Assembly: GCF_000316115.1 (NCBI RefSeq)
Contig: NZ_JH993797.1
Coordinates: 7,599,961 to 7,663,960, forward strand
DNA length: 64,000 nucleotides
Reading direction: 5' to 3'
DNA from: Leptolyngbya sp. PCC 7375
GTDB taxonomy: Bacteria > Cyanobacteriota > Cyanobacteriia > Phormidesmidales > Phormidesmidaceae
Below are positions 43,789 through 53,202 of the stretch, piece by piece. A program made the translations under genes and the position numbers. The notes beneath the pieces are model-generated. The model was not told where the DNA came from, ran no database searches, and saw only the letters and a list, made by a program, of their open reading frames with translations. Position 1 is the stretch's first letter. Each line of letters opens with the position of its first letter.

Positions 43789-45021
43789 TTATGGTGGCGG
43801 CGCTAACCACTGATACATACACCGCCGCCGTGCTGCAAAATTCAACAAGTTAACCCCCAATTCCTGAGCACTGCGAATCTCTTCGCGGGAGAGATTCAGG
43901 TCTGTGCTCAGGCTCCAAGCCTGAGGCAACGGCCCCACCAGCAGTAACAACCCACCCCAGCCGTGGAGACCAACCGGCTGACCATGGATCGTGGGCCATT
44001 GACTAAAGCTAAAGGGTTGCGATCGCACTTCTCTTCCTACAGATTTAAGACTTAATCCTTCTGCGTTTAGAAAAGCCAGCAATGGCTCAGTCAGTTTTGC
44101 GACAGCTTCAGCAATGCAACCTTGAACGTTATGTAGTTCCTGTTCTGCCGAGGTGTATAGCGATGTCGTTAAGCCTTTAGGCTTGGCGAAGAGGGCTTGA
44201 TTGAGCTCAGCTTCAACCCGATAGAGTTCACCCAATTGGTCGGCGGCAGCCCCAACTAAAATTACACCACCTTGCTGAAGATACTGGGCAACCTGCCGCT
44301 GATCGGGGCGAGTCAGCTCACAAAAATCTTCATAGGCAAGATAGGTTAAATCACTATCCAATACTTGTGTTGTTACCTGTCCCTGCAATGCTGAATATAG
44401 GCCTGGCAAGGCAGCAAATAGGTCTTCGAACTGAGCAATAATTGAGCTATGGTAAGACCAGGCGGCAACGCTAGCCATTCGCTGGGGGCGAGGCTGTACC
44501 CACTGACGGTGGCGTAAGTCAAGCTGGTTGAGCGCAGGAGAAAAGACATCCTCAGGGGGTGCGATCGCAACATCCCCCACGCCTAATCGGACTCGACAAA
44601 GTTCTACCTCATCACTCTCTGCTGGGACATCTTTTTCAATAATCTGAAATGCTTCTTGAACAATCTCAGATTGAGAGGATCGTTCTGAATGTTTCAGCAC
44701 AATATAAATTGTCGTCTCAGCGATGGGCTGGGCTGAGAGATAACAGCTTTCTAAATTAGAAACCACAATGGGATTGCCTTTAGCATCGATGGCTAATCCC
44801 GGCTGGATAGTTAACCAGCGAGGCTGTCGATATTTACTTGGTGCGACTTCGGGGATGGGACCCACATTGACCCCTAAGCCGCTAACAATACCACCCTGAT
44901 GGAGAGCTTCATAATGAATAGTTTGTCGTTGTTGGTGATAGCTGTGGGCAATTTGCCAATGGTTGGCGGTGATCAACATACCGTCGTTGACTTGGATACG
45001 CTGGAGAGGGCTGGGATTCAT
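43789..45021 (-). CDS. CIS-cluster protein of unknown function, DUF4159-like region
   Basis: 410 aa. The opening LQRIQVNDGMLITANHWQIA resembles the start of baseplate-type proteins of the TssK kind (short N-terminal motif only). Residues 160-290 (AWSYHSSIIAQFEDLFAALP, TRPDQRQVAQYLQQGGVILV) look like a DUF4159/ThuA-type fold in which a Tyr/Asp-rich loop precedes a beta strand with GG. A C-terminal helical part ends in CMYQWLAPPP. It lies between tail protein I and the WD40 gene of the CIS arm and is probably structural. Confidence 0.65.
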   Translation of the reverse strand: MNPSPLQRIQVNDGMLITANHWQIAHSYHQQRQTIHYEALHQGGIVSGLGVNVGPIPEVAPSKYRQPRWLTIQPGLAIDAKGNPIVVSNLESCYLSAQPIAETTIYIVLKHSERSSQSEIVQEAFQIIEKDVPAESDEVELCRVRLGVGDVAIAPPEDVFSPALNQLDLRHRQWVQPRPQRMASVAAWSYHSSIIAQFEDLFAALPGLYSALQGQVTTQVLDSDLTYLAYEDFCELTRPDQRQVAQYLQQGGVILVGAAADQLGELYRVEAELNQALFAKPKGLTTSLYTSAEQELHNVQGCIAEAVAKLTEPLLAFLNAEGLSLKSVGREVRSQPFSFSQWPTIHGQPVGLHGWGGLLLLVGPLPQAWSLSTDLNLSREEIRSAQELGVNLLNFAARRRCMYQWLAPPP

Positions 45022-45056
45022 GGGGGGTGGGGTTGTTATTGGGTATTGGTTATTGG

Positions 45057-46073
45057 TTATTTGGGTTCGATGGCCAGGGCGTAGCTACAGAAGGCGGGTT
45101 TTTCTTGTTCGATGATGGTGCGGATCAGGGTCTCATCAAGGGGGTAATCTTTAGGAGGGCGTAGCTGTACGTTGAAGTGATAGGGAAGATTACCTCTGAG
45201 GATGGTGGATTCTCCTAAAATGGTTTGGCCCAACACGTAGCCCTGGCTAAAGTGTTCGTGGATGCCAATGGACCGTTGGGATTCATCGGATACATGGTCG
45301 TCTAAGGGGAGACCACTGGCCAGATGGAGATAAAATCGCAGACCGCGTCGGGTGCCACGCCATCGATAAATCTCCATGGCATAGCGGATCAAGGCACGTT
45401 GTTGGGCTAAACTGAGTGGTCCTTGAAATGACCAGCCCACCCAGTGGGCCAGAAACGGTAGCATGGCCTGGGGCGCTGTGAGCGGATCGAGGTAGGCCCA
45501 TTGGTGATCCAGAATATCAACGGTGGGCTCAAAGGTGGTTTCAAAGATTTTTAGAAATCGACCGACAAAATCAACATTGCGATAGATGTCGGGGAGAAAA
45601 TCGAGATACAGGCTCGGCGGCCTTACCAATACTTGGAAAGGGCTAATCTGTTCTTGACTGTCACCTCGGGAGGTGATGGCGGTCACGGTTAGCTGGCCTG
45701 TGTAATCTAGTTTCAGGGGCAGTTGTTCAGGGGCAAGGGGCTGTTCAAAGAAATCGGCTGCGATCGCAAAATACAGAACGACTTCCATTTGGTGATGGCC
45801 GGGTAAAATAGAGCCTTCTGTGCGCAGTTGCCACCAGCTGGGGGGCATATCTCCAGTGACTGAGAATTTAAGTTGGATCGACTCGCTAGAGTGGTTTTTG
45901 ATCCGCACCACTAATTCGCTAAACTCCCCTGGCCGTAGACACAGTTTACTGATTAACGACTGCGGCATTACCGCTTGTCGAGAGAATACGGTGGCTGAGT
46001 CTATAACCGCTTCAGGCACCTGGAGAGGCAATAGCTCAAGACTCATCATTTGTCCCGTTTGTACCTGTGACAT
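45057..46073 (-). CDS. CIS baseplate protein, phage tail protein I type (Afp12-like)
   Basis: 338 aa. The first 145 residues are an added beta domain (MSLELLPLQVPEAVIDSATV, then SELVVRIKNHSSESIQLKFS). The rest is the conserved tail-protein-I-type domain: LPDIYRNVDFVGRFLKIFET, LDPLTAPQAMLPFLAHWVGW, ALIRYAMEIYRWRGTRRGL, followed by YHFNVQLRPPKD. In phage P2 and in Afp/PVC-type particles this protein joins baseplate J in forming the wedge. The extra N-terminal Ig-like domain resembles those in the two membrane proteins of this arm. Confidence 0.82.
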   Translation of the reverse strand: MSQVQTGQMMSLELLPLQVPEAVIDSATVFSRQAVMPQSLISKLCLRPGEFSELVVRIKNHSSESIQLKFSVTGDMPPSWWQLRTEGSILPGHHQMEVVLYFAIAADFFEQPLAPEQLPLKLDYTGQLTVTAITSRGDSQEQISPFQVLVRPPSLYLDFLPDIYRNVDFVGRFLKIFETTFEPTVDILDHQWAYLDPLTAPQAMLPFLAHWVGWSFQGPLSLAQQRALIRYAMEIYRWRGTRRGLRFYLHLASGLPLDDHVSDESQRSIGIHEHFSQGYVLGQTILGESTILRGNLPYHFNVQLRPPKDYPLDETLIRTIIEQEKPAFCSYALAIEPK

Positions 46074-46083
46074 CGGCCTCTCC

Positions 46084-48258
46084 CTAATTAATCAGACTAA
46101 TGGTGTGGCCCGAACGTAGCTGAGTATCTGCCCAGGAACAAACCAGGCCCAATGGTCCTGGTTTAACAACATTATCAGGGGCTAACTGACGCACCCAGCC
46201 ATTGTCCTGACGTCGTAATTCATACAGCATGACGGCTCCGAGATAACGTACTCCAGTGACCCCCTGCAACAATGTGATAATGTCTGACGGATGCACCGCT
46301 GTACCAAAGGGCCAACCATGACCGTTACGGCCTCCAACAAGGGGATTTAAGAATCGATAGAGGGCGACTTGCAGATCATGGAGAATCACCTGCTGAGCTT
46401 CGGGGGCACCATAGGCCGCATCAATGGCAACTTCTGTTTTGACAGTCACGCCCACATACTCAGGGGACTGTAGCTTCACCTGGATACCTAAAGGACGGCG
46501 CTCATCTAGATACTGGGTAACCTGTTGGGTCAGCTGAGGCGTAAGGTCAAAGGACTCCGGAGAGATCCCCATGGCAGTATCAATGGTGGCGGTGTTGGCT
46601 TGGGGCACTAACATAACATTTACTACCCCCGGCTGGCTGTTAATCTGTTGAGGACAAATACTGCGGGCTACGGCCCCCTGACTGGCCTCAATAGCCAAGG
46701 TTTCAAAATCTTCTGGAGTGACAGCTCGGTCTCGGGTACGCAACAATCGCGGCACTCGTAGTACGGCATCATCTAATGATTCAGCATCGGCTCCATGGTA
46801 AGCGGCCCCATGGTTGATCACTGAGGCCACATAGGGTACAGCTGATTTAATGACCCGTAATGTATGGGGTTGCACGTTACCCCGCTGTCCACCCCCAGTG
46901 CGATAGGCACGCATGGTAAGAATGGACCCTCTGGGGGGAACTGCGCCATACTGTCGTTCCAGCAGCTGTGGGGTGGTAGTGAGTACGGTGGTACCGTGGG
47001 ATTGTTGTTGCGATCGCACGTGTGTCGCCGTTTTTAGCTGACCAGGCTCTCGAATCAGGGGGCCAAACTGCACCCTCCCCGTCAGCGAATCGAGGGTGTA
47101 ATGCCAATCCTCTGGACCAGAGTCAGCAAAATCAGTCACCTCTTGCCAGTCTTGCTGAATACCGCTGGGCAGAATGACCGATAAAAATTCTGTTTCATCA
47201 CGGGGAAGCACCGGACGGCTCTGCAATTGAAAGCTTTGGCCTGGCTGCCCGTCACTTTCCCCTAACAATTCATCCTGCACAAGCGTGCACTGACTAGCAT
47301 CAATGGTGCCACCAATGGAGCGAGCTGAAACACTCAAGAGACGAGGAGAACTACTATAGGTGGGAACTCCCATGTCAGGAATCGTACAAACACAGCGTAG
47401 CCAACGGCCCCGATAGCTAGCAAAGTCGGTCACTGGCAATTGTTGAGGTAGGTGCAGCACCACCTCTCCCTGCTGAATATCGCTGGTGCTACCCGTATTG
47501 TAAAAACTAAACCCACAGGTCTCGTCATCGCTTTCTTGCATGAGAACTGGCACCCAGGTTTGACCATCCCAGGCTTGCCATTGGCGGGGCGGTGTCTCAG
47601 GACGAATACCAGTGGGCGTTGCCGTTTCACCCGTAAAGTGTAGGGCGATCACATTTCCTTCAAGGGACTGAGCTGGATCAAGCACTAGATAAAAGCTGTT
47701 ACCAGGTTGAGGGGTGGGATTAAAAATAGTCTGTTCACGACCGGTCCAATCACCACTGGCATTACGACTCCAACGGGTAGAGAGCCGATCTTGTAAAACG
47801 TTAGGAATACGCTCAGCCGTATCTGCTGTCAACAGATGATTAATCAAGGGAAGACCAATGATGAGTGGCCGATCAGTACTAAAAATAATGGCCTCTTCTG
47901 TTTCAGTACGCTCAGTTGCCACCTCTACTGCCATCGGAATTTGGTAGGGCTCTGGCAAACTCGCAGCCAGGTAAAACGTAATGGCGGTATGGGCAGGAGC
48001 AGGCGGCTGTAAACGAATACCTAACAACTCTAAAAAAGCTACATAGTTACGACGCGGCACCTGATTAAACCGCATCATCATTTGGTCAGTGAGCCAGCCA
48101 AATAGCTCCACCATGGTGATGCCGGGATCACTGGGATTATGATTAGTCCATTCCGGGCAGTAGCGGGGCACACGCAACAGACACTCTTCGACCAGCTCCT
48201 TAAACGTGCGGTCGTCTAAATTGGAATTAGGTAGTTTGGGCAGAAAGTCAAATTCCAT
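46084..48258 (-). CDS. CIS baseplate assembly protein J (Afp11-like)
   Basis: 724 aa. The N-terminus (LPNSNLDDRTFKELVEECLL, then RVPRYCPEWTNHNPSDPGIT and MVELFGWLTDQMMMRFNQVP) is the hallmark of putative baseplate assembly proteins of the gpJ type. The J-domain follows near residues 460-620, including RTRDRAVTPEDFETLAIEAS. It forms the baseplate wedge with tail protein I and gp25. The gene begins 8 bp after the gp25 stop. Confidence 0.9.
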   Translation of the reverse strand: MEFDFLPKLPNSNLDDRTFKELVEECLLRVPRYCPEWTNHNPSDPGITMVELFGWLTDQMMMRFNQVPRRNYVAFLELLGIRLQPPAPAHTAITFYLAASLPEPYQIPMAVEVATERTETEEAIIFSTDRPLIIGLPLINHLLTADTAERIPNVLQDRLSTRWSRNASGDWTGREQTIFNPTPQPGNSFYLVLDPAQSLEGNVIALHFTGETATPTGIRPETPPRQWQAWDGQTWVPVLMQESDDETCGFSFYNTGSTSDIQQGEVVLHLPQQLPVTDFASYRGRWLRCVCTIPDMGVPTYSSSPRLLSVSARSIGGTIDASQCTLVQDELLGESDGQPGQSFQLQSRPVLPRDETEFLSVILPSGIQQDWQEVTDFADSGPEDWHYTLDSLTGRVQFGPLIREPGQLKTATHVRSQQQSHGTTVLTTTPQLLERQYGAVPPRGSILTMRAYRTGGGQRGNVQPHTLRVIKSAVPYVASVINHGAAYHGADAESLDDAVLRVPRLLRTRDRAVTPEDFETLAIEASQGAVARSICPQQINSQPGVVNVMLVPQANTATIDTAMGISPESFDLTPQLTQQVTQYLDERRPLGIQVKLQSPEYVGVTVKTEVAIDAAYGAPEAQQVILHDLQVALYRFLNPLVGGRNGHGWPFGTAVHPSDIITLLQGVTGVRYLGAVMLYELRRQDNGWVRQLAPDNVVKPGPLGLVCSWADTQLRSGHTISLIN

Positions 48259-48266
48259 AGTGCTCG

Positions 48267-48686
48267 CTACTCATCAGATGGGGTGAGATAAAAGGGGTAC
48301 ACCAAACTCCGTCGATGAGGTGTTTCTCGAATTCGATAATTAACAGTGATACTGAGACTGGCTGTATCAGTCATCGGGATGGCTGTAACTGCTTCAACCA
48401 AGACACGAGGTTCCCACTTTTGGATCGCTGTGCGAGCATAAATCTGGGCCAGCAGTAGAGTGTCATCATTAAGGGGAGCAAACACTAATTCATGGAGACG
48501 AGAGCCAAAATCAGGGCGATAGACTCTCTCGCCTAAACGAGTGCTGAGAATGATGACAATTGATTCTTCAAGATTATGATAGTCCTGACTAAATTGAAGT
48601 CCCCCCTGAAGCGTTAACCTCATGGGAAATCCCCAACCCTGTCCTAAAATCTCTTTAGTGCTTACCAATATGTTTATTGCTGTCAA
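48267..48686 (-). CDS. CIS baseplate protein, gp25/GPW family (Afp9-like)
   Basis: 139 aa. The gp25 lysozyme-like family pattern is visible: KEILGQGWGFPMRLTLQGGL, then EESIVIILSTRLGERVYRPD FGSRLHELVFAPL. The conserved GxGWxFP needs residues upstream of the only nearby ATG (48623), so translation must start at the TTG at 48686 or TTG 48668. It is the first gene of the baseplate unit. Confidence 0.87.
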   Translation of the reverse strand: MTAINILVSTKEILGQGWGFPMRLTLQGGLQFSQDYHNLEESIVIILSTRLGERVYRPDFGSRLHELVFAPLNDDTLLLAQIYARTAIQKWEPRVLVEAVTAIPMTDTASLSITVNYRIRETPHRRSLVYPFYLTPSDE

Positions 48687-48825
48687 CTTTTTTTGTTATG
48701 TTAACCACCTAAACGTGAGAAAACTTCCGTGATTCTAACGATTCGCACCAGCCAGGTATTCAGAGTACAACAGTAAACACCAATGAATTTTAATTGATTC
48801 AATTCCTTTAGCGAGTATTTAAATT

Positions 48826-49035
48826 ATGGCTAGAGAACAAGTAGCTAAGCTTTTTCGCGAGGCTCAAACAAACCCAGCCCTACGCAACTCCCTCAGTGCA
48901 GCACCTAGCCCAGAGATATTTGTAGCAATGGCTAACCAAAAGGGCTTTTCGTTTACGGTTAAAGAATGGCGAGAGATGACTAATTTCTCGGTGGAAGAAT
49001 TAGAGTGTGAGCTTTCTGAGATTCCTGGAATTTAA
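48826..49035 (+). CDS. Nif11-domain leader-like peptide
   Basis: 69 aa. The Nif11 pattern is clear: VAKLFREAQTNPALRNSLSA, followed by PEIFVAMANQKGFSFTVKEW. It ends at SVEELECELSEIPGI, without the double-glycine cleavage motif or core peptide of RiPP precursors, so it is a leader-only Nif11 protein. It is on the plus strand between the minus-strand baseplate and ATPase genes of the CIS locus. Its presence may be accidental, or it could serve as a cargo or adaptor, which is speculation. Confidence 0.85.
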   Translation: MAREQVAKLFREAQTNPALRNSLSAAPSPEIFVAMANQKGFSFTVKEWREMTNFSVEELECELSEIPGI

Positions 49036-49058
49036 AGAATCTGAGTCACACGAGTATT

Positions 49059-49150
49059 TTGTGGCATCAGTTTGCCCACTATCAAATGTGGAGGGGTGGA
49101 GGGGTGGATGCGATCGCTGCCAAATTTTTGCCATCGGGTACTAGCATAGT
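49059..49150. repeat. Interspersed repeat R3, copy 2
   Basis: GTTTGCCCACTATCAAATGT and CTGCCAAATTTTTGCCATCG, GGTACTAG match the copy after nitB (28246-28338) over about 90 bp, with a run of GGAGGGGTGGA units between. One GCGATCGC site lies within. Confidence 0.65.
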
Positions 49151-49186
49151 TGCATAGCTTTCGAAGGGGGGCACGGCGGTGTACCC

Positions 49187-51151
49187 CTATATCCATCCTT
49201 TAATTTCTGTGTCGGTTAATGGGCGTTCTAACTTTAGATATTCGCGTTTAGCTGCCTGCAACAGATGTTTCATCATCACAGGCTCATCAGCATCGGCTGC
49301 GATAAAGGCGGCACTAAGGGCAATATTCCGGATGTTACCGCCAGCAATGCTCAGTTTTGCTAAACGCTCATAGACTAAGCCTTCAGTGGGAGTATCCGCA
49401 GGAAACACACGTCGCCAAATCTCAGCTCGCTGTTTGGCGTCAGGGAAAGGAAATTGAACAACAAACCGTAAACGACGGAGAAATGCCTGATCGATGGAGT
49501 TCTTCAGGTTGGTGGTTAAAATGGCCAACCCCCGATAAGACTCCATCCGCTGTAGAAGATAACTCACTTCCATGTTGGCATAGCGATCTTTAGAGTCACT
49601 GACATCGCTGCGTTTACCAAACAAAGCATCGGCTTCATCAAAGAGTAGAATCACACCACCTCCCTCAGCGGCATCAAAAATACGACGCAAATTCTTCTCA
49701 GTTTCACCGATATATTTACTCACCACTGTACTGAGATCAATCCGATAAAGATCAAGATTGAGATCCCGTGAGATCACTTCAGCTGCTGTCGTTTTACCCG
49801 TGCCGCTCGCACCAGAAAATAGAGCACTAATGCCTAATCCACGACCACTTCTGCCACCAAAACCCCAGTCTTCGTAAACGCGAGAGCGCTGGGCTACGTG
49901 GGTAGAGAGTTCTTGAATTATCTGTTGTTCTTTTTCGGGTAATACCAGGCTATCCCAGGTGGCACGAGCGTCAATACGCTGGGCTAATTCATCTAAGCGA
50001 GGCCGAGCCTGGGTACGACAAAGATTCCATAGGGGCTCAGGGGTATTAACTGTTTGTCCCTGTAGACAAACGGTATGAATGGCACTAGGGCTTAGATTAA
50101 ACTGAGACACTAGCGAGTTGATAGAGGTCTGCCAGGTCGTGCCTCGATGGCCTAGGCCAGACTGCCAAAGTTGACGCTGTTCTGACGATGTGGGGTGGTC
50201 TACTTCGAGGGTGAAAAGAGGGCGTTGCCGCTGACGACGGCGATCTCTACCAGTAATAATCAGAGGGAGATTGGTAGTGTCAATAAAGGTTGCGATCGCA
50301 CTCCGTCTCTCCGCACTTTCAGTCTCTAAATCCTCACAGTTTAAAAGCACTGCCATGCGACTCAGTCGATATTCACGCTCGCATAATGTTTGCAATGTTT
50401 TCAGCTGTTGCCAATCGGTAGGTAACGCCTCAGCAGACAACTCCTGTAGTTCCAGGTTTAAATGCTGACAGGCTTCAGAGGCTACAGTTCTCAGGCTAGA
50501 GCTATCACTGCCAATCAATTGAATGACTGACAGGAGACTCCCCGGCAAACTCTGAGTCCAGGTCTGTTCTATCTGGTCAATGAGACATTGATGGGAAGGC
50601 ACTAACAAACTGGGCGCATGCACGGCATGCATCAATGTTTGCAAACGTTGGTCAAGATATTGCACCCCTGTCAGATAGTGTAAAATTCGCTCATCAATCC
50701 GTAGAGGGCTCGTAACTAACGCATTGCCGCCACCGATCTCAATCATCTGGTACCTTCGGAGTGTTGCACTGGGGGTTAACACTTCCCAGCAGGCGTTCTC
50801 AAATAGGCTTAAGGCTAATCCAAAAGTAGGATAGGCATTATTGCTAGCTGTTTGGCACAGTTTAGGCCAATGTCCATCGAGTTCCATGCCTGCGCATAGC
50901 AGGAGAATGTTTTGCTCAAAGTGAGTGAGTCCAAGGGAACGGGTTAATAGTTCTAGGGCAAATAGTTGACCGTTGTAGTGGTTGTCTAATGTAGGTGGGC
51001 TGGGCTGGGCTAAAGGAGTTTGTGTTTCGTTTTTTTGTTCTAATTGTTGTTCTAATAGCTGACGGATCTGGGCGAGTGAATAGCTGAGATATTGCTGATT
51101 GGCACTGTGCCAACTTTGGATAGATTTAGACGGTGACAATGCAGCAGTCAT
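49187..51151 (-). CDS. CIS-associated AAA+ ATPase (Afp15-like)
   Basis: 654 aa. The C-terminal AAA+ domain carries Walker A GASGTGKT (447-454), Walker B LLFDEAD (502-508), a sensor-1 LTTNLKN region and paired arginines in AFLRRLRF. The first 400 residues hold a degenerate AAA-like domain and helices, as in the ATPases of eCIS particles that probably help assembly or disassembly of the sheath. It is separated from the cap gene by a 35-aa ORF and about 360 bp. Confidence 0.9.
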   Translation of the reverse strand: MTAALSPSKSIQSWHSANQQYLSYSLAQIRQLLEQQLEQKNETQTPLAQPSPPTLDNHYNGQLFALELLTRSLGLTHFEQNILLLCAGMELDGHWPKLCQTASNNAYPTFGLALSLFENACWEVLTPSATLRRYQMIEIGGGNALVTSPLRIDERILHYLTGVQYLDQRLQTLMHAVHAPSLLVPSHQCLIDQIEQTWTQSLPGSLLSVIQLIGSDSSSLRTVASEACQHLNLELQELSAEALPTDWQQLKTLQTLCEREYRLSRMAVLLNCEDLETESAERRSAIATFIDTTNLPLIITGRDRRRQRQRPLFTLEVDHPTSSEQRQLWQSGLGHRGTTWQTSINSLVSQFNLSPSAIHTVCLQGQTVNTPEPLWNLCRTQARPRLDELAQRIDARATWDSLVLPEKEQQIIQELSTHVAQRSRVYEDWGFGGRSGRGLGISALFSGASGTGKTTAAEVISRDLNLDLYRIDLSTVVSKYIGETEKNLRRIFDAAEGGGVILLFDEADALFGKRSDVSDSKDRYANMEVSYLLQRMESYRGLAILTTNLKNSIDQAFLRRLRFVVQFPFPDAKQRAEIWRRVFPADTPTEGLVYERLAKLSIAGGNIRNIALSAAFIAADADEPVMMKHLLQAAKREYLKLERPLTDTEIKGWI

Positions 51152-51298
51152 GGTGTTTGGTCCGGATTATATGTAAACGGGCAAGTATTCCAGATACTGT
51201 TAAACAATGATTTCGGGATTAAGGGATAACCTTATTAATCGACGTCGCCTTAATCTACACCACACCTGAATATTTGCGATAAGTGAGAACCTATTTTC

Positions 51299-51382
51299 GG
51301 GGAAACCCCAATTTGCCTAACAGAGATAACTTAATTACTCCTAAAGTGAAGCTCAAACCCACGTTGGGTTCAAAACCCAACG
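51299..51382. repeat. Partial R2 repeat and a 9-bp-stem hairpin
   Basis: GGGGAAACCCCAATTTGCCT, AACAGAGATAAC (51299-51330) resembles the left half of R2. CGTTGGGTT-CAA-AACCCAACG (51362-51382) is a perfect hairpin. Both lie in the 360-bp gap before the AAA+ gene and may influence its expression. Confidence 0.5.
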
Positions 51383-51511
51383 CTAATTGAGGGCTGTCCA
51401 CTCAAGGGACAAGATTGGCTGGGCAGCCCTAGATATAGAGCTTCTAGGGATTCTTTAACCGCTTGAGCGGTTTTGAGCCAGTTAGCCTTGCGACTTTGAG
51501 TCCAAGGCGGG

Positions 51512-51619
51512 TTAATGCTTCCTTGCCAGGTGCAAGATCTCAGTATTATCAATTGTGATAACTGTGTTTCCTGAGTTGTCGGCATAGAGCAAAACCAGCT
51601 GTTTGGGGTCCCAGGGCAT
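51512..51619 (-). CDS. Small ORF downstream of the 87-aa CIS gene
   Basis: 35 aa from the ATG at 51619 (41 aa from a TTG at 51637). It reads MPWDPKQLVLLYADNSGNTV and ends ITIDNTEILHLARKH. The coding look (hydrophobic pattern, NPEIL-like motif) suggests a conserved small CIS-arm protein or the end of a split gene. It would be translated just after the 87-aa gene. Confidence 0.4.
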   Translation of the reverse strand: MPWDPKQLVLLYADNSGNTVITIDNTEILHLARKH

Positions 51620-51654
51620 AAAAATTAAATCATGCAATTGCTCTCTAACAGATT

Positions 51655-51918
51655 CTAATCACTAGTTTTCAGCAAGTCCTGCAAATACTGAATGGCTTCT
51701 GTCGGAGATAAAAGCACAAATTCCCCATCGCGGAGTAATTCATACTGTCCACCACGATAACCGTGGGCGGTAATGAGCTTGTTCTCAACTGCTTGGGTCG
51801 CTAAATCATGCAGCTGATTAACGCTAATTGCTTCAAGTTCTAGGTTCATTTTATTTTTTAAGGTCTCAAAATCAGGGTCGGCTGGCTGGTCCGCATTGGG
51901 TTCGGAAACGTCACTCAT
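51655..51918 (-). CDS. Small CIS-cluster protein of unknown function
   Basis: 87 aa. An acidic N-terminus (SDVSEPNADQPADPDFETLK) precedes SVNQLHDLATQAVENKLITA, HGYRGGQYELLRDGEFVLLS, and a helical end. The gene lies 6 bp after the cap-type gene and is on the same transcript. I do not recognise the family. Confidence 0.6.
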   Translation of the reverse strand: MSDVSEPNADQPADPDFETLKNKMNLELEAISVNQLHDLATQAVENKLITAHGYRGGQYELLRDGEFVLLSPTEAIQYLQDLLKTSD

Positions 51919-51924
51919 GACAAT

Positions 51925-53202
51925 TTATTTAACTACGACTCTGGGGCGATTAAACCAATTAAAGGTGTTGCTGCTAGGATCAGTATCAACACCTAATAGG
52001 CTATCAGCCCCATCAACCTGTAGACGAACAAGATAATCGCCAGGTTTCACGCCGCTAATGGAAATTGTCAAACTGTTGGTATCTGCTGCTCGGGGAGATG
52101 CGGTAAAGAGGTAGGTGACTGGGGAATCTGTGGACCACTCATTAAGGGCAATCACTACATGCTGTTGAGCACCTACGGGTAGATAGGTGGAGATTTGTAA
52201 AATCCCCGTCCGTGGATCATCGTCAACGCCTTCTATATCAACAACTTTTATCGATGTTACGGTGGGCCGCAGAACAAAAGGTAAAGCATTGGAATTGATC
52301 AGTACAGATTGATTAACGATTTTTGAGGAATGTTGCGGTTGTTGTTGATCTCCATAGTGAATTACCTGTGCAGATTGAATGCCTGCCCGTAAAGATAAGC
52401 GGGGAGCGTCTGCAAGCGATACGTTGATTTCAGTGTCGGTGATTGAGTTTGGAACAATCTCAGCATCACCAACTTTGATTTGGGTATTGGGTCCTTGCAA
52501 CAGCTTCCCTAAAATTCGTAGGGGAGTTTTTTCATCAATGGGGGACAGAGGGCCTGATTGGGCAATTACTTTCTCAATCACTGGCTGATGGGGAAATGGA
52601 ACCATCCCACCCAAGTAACGCTCTCGCACTGGCAGGGCTTTCTGGGCCGATATTTCACCATCAATGACAACAGCCATGACTTTATAAACCAGAGATAATG
52701 AATAGGGAGCCTGAAAAAAGGTTGACCAAATTTTAGACAGCTCATCCATATCCATGGGCACTGGATTGATGTTGATTTGTTGCGTCTGTGTGGTCAAATC
52801 TGAATTGGCTAAGAACGCTGAGTCTACAATTGCGGTGTCAATCATATCGGCGGTGAGCACAGTTTTATCGCTCAGAGTGCGCACTACACTCCCCAACAAC
52901 CGCTGGGGTTCTAATTCTGTATCATTACCATAGGCGCTCAACATATAGTAAAGGTCCAGAGAAGAGTGGCGTCGAATGGGGCCTTTTTTAGAGCGAAATG
53001 TGGCAGTATCACCATTGCGCAGAGCATTATTATGGGCGACCTGATATAGAAACAAGTTGATGCCTGACTCAGGGGTGCTGCTGCCAATGCTGTTGGGCTT
53101 TAGGGTGGTAACTCGAGCTCCGTCTACATCACGCTGAATCGCGCCCTGAAGCAACCGCTGTAGTGTAGCGGTGACAGTTGCGATCGCAAGATGATTACTC
53201 AT
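51925..53202 (-). CDS. CIS cap/terminator-type protein, DUF4255 domain (Afp16-like)
   Basis: 425 aa. The DUF4255 N-terminal domain is clear: LAIATVTATLQRLLQGAIQR, then INLFLYQVAHNNALRNGDTA, SLDLYYMLSAYGNDTELEPQ. This domain is a hallmark of eCIS particles (tail terminator or cap). Residues 220-425 form an added C-terminal beta-domain region, longer than the simple Afp16-type protein. It is the first gene of the minus-strand CIS arm, facing the sheath gene across a 480-bp divergent region. Confidence 0.87.
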   Translation of the reverse strand: MSNHLAIATVTATLQRLLQGAIQRDVDGARVTTLKPNSIGSSTPESGINLFLYQVAHNNALRNGDTATFRSKKGPIRRHSSLDLYYMLSAYGNDTELEPQRLLGSVVRTLSDKTVLTADMIDTAIVDSAFLANSDLTTQTQQININPVPMDMDELSKIWSTFFQAPYSLSLVYKVMAVVIDGEISAQKALPVRERYLGGMVPFPHQPVIEKVIAQSGPLSPIDEKTPLRILGKLLQGPNTQIKVGDAEIVPNSITDTEINVSLADAPRLSLRAGIQSAQVIHYGDQQQPQHSSKIVNQSVLINSNALPFVLRPTVTSIKVVDIEGVDDDPRTGILQISTYLPVGAQQHVVIALNEWSTDSPVTYLFTASPRAADTNSLTISISGVKPGDYLVRLQVDGADSLLGVDTDPSSNTFNWFNRPRVVVK

